From Betaproteobacteria bacterium (GTDB lineage: Bacteria > Pseudomonadota > Gammaproteobacteria > Burkholderiales > Casimicrobiaceae): a stretch of DNA of 64,000 nt. Location of the stretch: NCBI GenBank assembly GCA_029884335.1, contig JAOUIA010000003.1, positions 35,233 through 99,232 on the forward strand, read 5' to 3'. Positions 60,719 through 64,000 of this stretch are shown one piece after another. Both the position numbers and the translations under genes were made by a program. The notes below the pieces were generated by a model. It was not told the DNA's origin. It worked only from the letters and a program-made list of their open reading frames with translations, and ran no database searches. Every line of letters begins with the position of its first letter. Positions within the stretch are counted from its first letter, which is position 1.

Positions 60719-61798
60719 ATGGCGAAGCTCAGGGTCCTCGGCGTGGGCGCAGGCTACTTCAGCCAGTTCCAGTACCTGGGCTGGCGCAACATCGACGAGG
60801 TCGAGGTGGTCGGCATCGTCAACCGCGACCAGGCCAAGGCGCGCGCGATGGCGGACCGCTTCGGCATCGCGCGCGTCCACGCCGACCTCGACGCCGCGCT
60901 CGACGCGACGCAGCCGGACCTCGTCGACGTCATCACCTCGCCCGAGACGCACCGCGGGTACGTGGCGAAGACGATGGCGCGGCGCATCCCGACGATCTGC
61001 CAGAAGCCGTTCGGGCGCGACTACGCCGATGCCCTGGCGATCACCGAGGCTGCCGAGCGCGCCGATACGCTGCTGGTCGTGCACGAGAACTTCCGCTGGG
61101 AGCCGTGGTACCGCGAGGCCAGGCGGATGATCGACGCCGGCACGCTGGGCGCGTTGCACAGCGTTGCCTTCCGGCTGCGCCCGGGCGACGGGCAGGGTCC
61201 GCGCGCCTACCTCGACCGCCAGCCGTATTTCCAGGGGATGCCGCTGTTCCTGGTGCGCGAGACGGCGATCCACTGGATCGACACGTTCCGCTTCCTGATG
61301 GGCGAGGTGCGCGCCGTCTACGCGAGCCTGCGCCGCGTGAATCCCGTGATCGCCGGCGAGGACGCGGGCTACATCGTGTTCGAGTTCGGCGGCGGCGCGA
61401 CGGGCCTGTTCGACGGCAACCGCCTCAACGACCACGTCGCCGCGAACCCTCGCCGCACGATGGGCGAGGCGTGGCTGGAGGGCTCCGGCGGCGTGCTGCG
61501 CCTCGACGGCGACGCGCGGCTGTGGTGGAAGCCGCATCACCACGCGGAAGCCGAGCACGCCTACGACCGCGGCCCCGACGACACGTTCGGCGGCGGTGCG
61601 TGCGAGGCGCTGCAGCGCCACGTCGTCGCGCACCTGCTGCACGGCGCGCCGATCGAGAACACGGCGCTCGACTATCTCGCCAACCTGCGCGTGCAGGAGG
61701 CGGTGTACCGCTCGGCGGCCGAGGGTCGCCGCATCGAGCTCGCAGCTTTCGACCCCATGCGCCCGGCCGCGATCGCTGCGGGCGCGTTCCCCGCGTAA
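60719..61798 (+). CDS. Gfo/Idh/MocA-family oxidoreductase
   Basis: A 359-residue NAD(P)-dependent dehydrogenase. The nucleotide-binding start is LRVLGVGAGYFSQFQYLGW. The catalytic Lys is in TICQKPFGRDYADALAI, the HENFRWEPWYREARRMIDAG stretch is conserved, and the catalytic Asp/His region is ETAIHWIDTFRFLMGE. It likely oxidises a sugar, inositol or sugar acid. With lactonase, dehydrogenase and TRAP genes it forms one operon; the exact substrate is unknown. Confidence 0.9.
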   Translation: MAKLRVLGVGAGYFSQFQYLGWRNIDEVEVVGIVNRDQAKARAMADRFGIARVHADLDAALDATQPDLVDVITSPETHRGYVAKTMARRIPTICQKPFGRDYADALAITEAAERADTLLVVHENFRWEPWYREARRMIDAGTLGALHSVAFRLRPGDGQGPRAYLDRQPYFQGMPLFLVRETAIHWIDTFRFLMGEVRAVYASLRRVNPVIAGEDAGYIVFEFGGGATGLFDGNRLNDHVAANPRRTMGEAWLEGSGGVLRLDGDARLWWKPHHHAEAEHAYDRGPDDTFGGGACEALQRHVVAHLLHGAPIENTALDYLANLRVQEAVYRSAAEGRRIELAAFDPMRPAAIAAGAFPA

Positions 61799-61823
61799 GC
61801 GACAAGCCAAGGAGGAAGCATCC

Positions 61824-62837
61824 ATGCATCGCAGAGTGTTCGTCCGGCAATTCGCCCTGGCCGCCGCCGTCGCGGCGACGCTCGGGCTCGCTCACGGCGC
61901 GGCCGCGCAGACCACGCTCAAGTTCAGCCACACCGACCAGCCCGGCGGGCTGCGGCAGAAGGCCGCGGAGCTGTTCGGGCAGAGGGTCGAGCAGTACACG
62001 CAAGGGCGCTACAAGGTGCAGGTGTTCCCGGCCAGCCAGCTCGCCAACGACCCGAAGGCGGTCGAGCAGCTGCAGCTCGGCGGCATCGACTTCACCGTGA
62101 CCGGCACCGGCACCTACGCGACGCACATCCCGACGCTGAACCTGACGGCGCTGCCGTACCTCGTCGAGAGCTACGAGCAGGGCTGGAAGCTCTACGACGA
62201 CTCGAAGTGGATGCAGGCGCAGTTCGCCAAGGGGCCGGAGAAGGGCTTCCGCTTCCTGTCGACGTTCGAGGCCGGGTTCCGCTGCATGACGACGAAGGAT
62301 CCGCTCGCCACGCCGGCGGACGCGAAGGGCAAGAAGCTGCGCACGTTCCCCAACGAGATGATGCGCTGGACGCTCGAGGCGATGGGCTTCAACGTGCAGA
62401 TCATGCCGCTGCCCGAGGTCTACCTCGCGATCCAGCAGGGCACGGTGTCCGGGCAGGAGAACCCGGTCGACACGATCCACGCGAACAAGTTCTACGAGGT
62501 CGCGCCGCACGTGACGCTCACCAAGCACACGTACAGCCCGATTCCGCTGACGATCTCGGAGAAGACCTGGCAGAGGCTCTCGCCCGCCGACCGCGACGCG
62601 GTGACGAAGGCGGCGAAGGAGGCGGCGGAGTTCAGCCGCCGCGAGGTGCGCGCGGCCGAGGACGCACAGCTCGCCGACATGCAGGGCAAGGGTGCCAAGG
62701 TCGCGCGGCCCGCGCTGGCGCCGTTCCGCGACTCCGTCCAGCCGGCCTACGCGAAGGCGAAGGAGAAGTACGGCGCGGACGTCGACGCGATCCTCGCCGA
62801 CGCGGACGTCGTGCGCAAGGCGATGCCGGCGAAGTAG
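61824..62837 (+). CDS. dctP: TRAP transporter substrate-binding protein (DctP)
   Basis: A 337-residue periplasmic protein with a signal peptide (FALAAAVAATLGLAHGAAAQ, after a twin-Arg-like MHRRVFVRQF). Family parts are TLKFSHTDQPGGLRQKAAEL, GKKLRTFPNEMMRWTLEAMG with the substrate Arg, and LPEVYLAIQQGTVSGQENPV. A GGAGGAA site precedes the ATG. It binds the organic or sugar acid fed to the cluster. It differs clearly from the DctP at 51149-52129, so the two TRAP systems are not recent copies. Confidence 0.93.
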   Translation: MHRRVFVRQFALAAAVAATLGLAHGAAAQTTLKFSHTDQPGGLRQKAAELFGQRVEQYTQGRYKVQVFPASQLANDPKAVEQLQLGGIDFTVTGTGTYATHIPTLNLTALPYLVESYEQGWKLYDDSKWMQAQFAKGPEKGFRFLSTFEAGFRCMTTKDPLATPADAKGKKLRTFPNEMMRWTLEAMGFNVQIMPLPEVYLAIQQGTVSGQENPVDTIHANKFYEVAPHVTLTKHTYSPIPLTISEKTWQRLSPADRDAVTKAAKEAAEFSRREVRAAEDAQLADMQGKGAKVARPALAPFRDSVQPAYAKAKEKYGADVDAILADADVVRKAMPAK

Positions 62838-62849
62838 CCGCGGGAGAGC

Positions 62850-62872
62850 GGCGCCGGCCTCGCGCCGGCGCC
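62850..62872 (+). terminator. hairpin between dctP and dctQ
   Basis: GGCGCCGG (62850-62857) and CCGGCGCC (62865-62872) form a perfect 8-bp GC stem with a 7-base loop, 12 bases past the dctP stop and 8 bases before the dctQ start. No T-run follows. It resembles the binding-protein hairpins at 41231-41261 and 51102-51137. Confidence 0.55.
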
Positions 62873-62880
62873 GCGCGCGC

Positions 62881-63453
62881 ATGCCGCACCCCTCGACCGC
62901 GGGCGATCCCCCCGCGCCGGCGTCCCGGCGCGAAGGGATGCTGCCGCCGGCGCCCGCGGCGCCGCCGGCGCTGGCCGCGCTCGGCAACGCGACCGACTGG
63001 GTGGTGGTCGCCATCGGCGCGACGATGATCGTGCTGGTCTTCCTGAACGTCTGCCTGCACGTCGTCGGCAAGGACCTCGCGTGGGTGACCGAGCTCGCCG
63101 AACTGCTGATGGTGTGGGTGACGTTCCTCGGCGGCGCCTGCGCGACGCGGCGCGGCGCGCAGATGGCGATCACCGAGTTCATCGACAAGACCCACGGCGG
63201 GCACCGCCGCTTCGCCGACGCCGTCGTCGACCTGTTCGCGCTCGCGGTGCTGGGGGCGCTCGTCTGGCACGGCGTACGGCTGGTGGCGGCGAGCTGGGGC
63301 AACGAGCTCACCGTGCTGCAGATCCCGATGTCGTTCCAGTACCTCGGCATGCCGCTCGGCTGCGCGCTGATGTTCGTGTGGGTCGCGTGGGACCTGTGGC
63401 GCATCCTGCGCGGCGATGCGCGCGACGCGCGCTGGGGCGCGGGAGGGCACTGA
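62881..63453 (+). CDS. dctQ: TRAP transporter small permease (DctQ)
   Basis: A 190-residue protein with four membrane helices behind a Pro/Ala-rich N-terminal tail. The DctQ core WVTELAELLMVWVTFLGGAC, ATRRGAQMAITEFID and SFQYLGMPLGCALMFVWVAW is clear. It forms the membrane complex with the DctM encoded directly downstream. The ATG at 62881 is followed shortly by another ATG (codon 20) that could be the real start. Confidence 0.9.
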   Translation: MPHPSTAGDPPAPASRREGMLPPAPAAPPALAALGNATDWVVVAIGATMIVLVFLNVCLHVVGKDLAWVTELAELLMVWVTFLGGACATRRGAQMAITEFIDKTHGGHRRFADAVVDLFALAVLGALVWHGVRLVAASWGNELTVLQIPMSFQYLGMPLGCALMFVWVAWDLWRILRGDARDARWGAGGH

Positions 63454-63454
63454 C

Positions 63455-64000
63455 GTGCTGGCCGTGCTCCTCTTCGCGGGGTTCTTCGTGCTGGCGCTCG
63501 CCGGCATCCCGCTGCTGTACGCGCTGCTCGGTGCGACGATCGGGGCAATCGTTGCCGCGGGGCTCTCGCACCCGCTGGAGACGATCTTCCTGTCGTTCAT
63601 CGGCGGCGTGGAGCCCTTCATCCTCATTGCCGTGCCGCTGTTCATCTTCGCCGGCGAGATCCTGTCCTCGGGCGGCGTGGGCAGGCGCATCGTCGACTTC
63701 GCGAAGGCGCTGCTCGGTTTCCTCCCCGGCGGGCTCGGCGTCGTGACCGTCGCGTCGTGCCTCATGTTCGGCGGCGTGTCGGGGTCGGCGATCGCCGACA
63801 CCGCGGCGATCGGCTCGCTCGTCATCCCGGCGATGGTCCAGCGCGGCTACTCGCGGGCCTTCGCCGCGGCGCTGCTCGCCGTGGCCGGGACGCTGGCGCT
63901 GCTGATGCCGCTGTCGATTCCGTTCCTCGTCTATGCGTTCATCTCCGGCGTGTCGATGCGCCAGCTGTCGATGGCCGGGGTGGTGCCGGGGCTCGTCTTC
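63455..64000 (+). CDS. dctM: TRAP transporter large permease (DctM), partial
   Basis: The gene starts with GTG one base after the dctQ stop and leaves the window after 182 residues. The visible part has DctM features: FFVLALAGIPLLYALLGATI, FILIAVPLFIFAGEILSSGG and LMFGGVSGSAIADTAAIGSL, then VAGTLALLMPLSIPFLVYAF. It completes the third component of the TRAP importer belonging to the GntR-controlled cluster. Confidence 0.93.
   Translation, partial: MLAVLLFAGFFVLALAGIPLLYALLGATIGAIVAAGLSHPLETIFLSFIGGVEPFILIAVPLFIFAGEILSSGGVGRRIVDFAKALLGFLPGGLGVVTVASCLMFGGVSGSAIADTAAIGSLVIPAMVQRGYSRAFAAALLAVAGTLALLMPLSIPFLVYAFISGVSMRQLSMAGVVPGLVF

Overview
The window is GC-rich chromosomal DNA from a betaproteobacterium, most likely of the order Burkholderiales. 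The evidence is gene order (pilT/pilU divergent from yggS-proC-yggT-yggU; DUF971-ubiE-Tim44-ubiJ-ubiB; pdxA next to rsmA), the abundance of TRAP and ABC uptake systems, and two kinds of intergenic repeat that I associate with this group (a GGGTCAGACTCG-type REP and a 'CCCCCACGCTCACTTCG' repeat). I saw no tRNA, rRNA, CRISPR array, prophage or complete insertion sequence. Genes lie mainly on the minus strand up to about 37.9 kb, on the plus strand from 38 to 49.3 kb, on the minus strand again to 52.7 kb, and on the plus strand to the right edge.

Layout. 0-5.1 kb: a partial rRNA methyltransferase, a MITE-like element, a NodIJ-type ABC exporter, an alpha/beta hydrolase, a thioredoxin-like ferredoxin and a VanZ-like protein. 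5.2-10.5 kb: a sulfatase locus with a radical-SAM maturase, two small membrane proteins, a decayed sulfatase, an intact Cys-type sulfatase and an exported HAD phosphatase. 10.5-11.4 kb: no gene, but a palindromic repeat. 11.4-15.3 kb: a complete polyamine ABC operon (potABCD). 15.5-20.7 kb: ubiquinone genes ubiE, ubiJ and ubiB with Tim44-like and DUF971 partners, interrupted by REP clusters. 20.9-25.8 kb: pilU, pilT and yggS-proC-yggT-yggU. 25.8-30.1 kb: a membrane protein, a frameshifted ABC binding-protein gene, rsmA, a second MITE-like copy, a lipoprotein and pdxA.

30.1-43.2 kb is a catabolic island for xylose and xylosides. A GH31 alpha-xylosidase, an aldose epimerase, an SDR xylose dehydrogenase, an SMP-30 lactonase, an IlvD/Edd-type dehydratase and an HpcH/HpaI aldolase make a non-phosphorylating Dahms-like route to pyruvate and glycolaldehyde. 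A LacI-type repressor sits at the divergent promoter with two operators, and a maltose-type ABC importer supplies the sugar. The island joins directly onto pdxA by a 4-base translational overlap.

43.2-52.7 kb holds AzlCD, a MoxR/VWA pair with an acetyltransferase between them, a fructosamine kinase, a nickel transporter preceded by a near-consensus NikR operator, a TRAP transporter and a PCuAC copper chaperone. 52.7-57.8 kb is linked to low oxygen: an FNR-like box precedes nrdD, whose glycyl-radical segment is encoded by a separate 64-codon gene, followed by nrdG, heme A synthase and a DUF2249 gene behind a second FNR-like palindrome. 57.9 kb to the edge is a GntR-controlled catabolic cluster (lactonase, tartrate/isopropylmalate-type dehydrogenase, Gfo/Idh oxidoreductase, TRAP transporter) whose substrate I cannot name.

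The most noteworthy observations are the separated glycyl-radical subunit of class III ribonucleotide reductase, the two 235-bp elements placed exactly on stop codons immediately upstream of two rRNA methyltransferase genes, the coupling of the xylose island to pdxA, the NikR-type site, and the repeated binding-protein/hairpin/permease arrangement in three transport operons.
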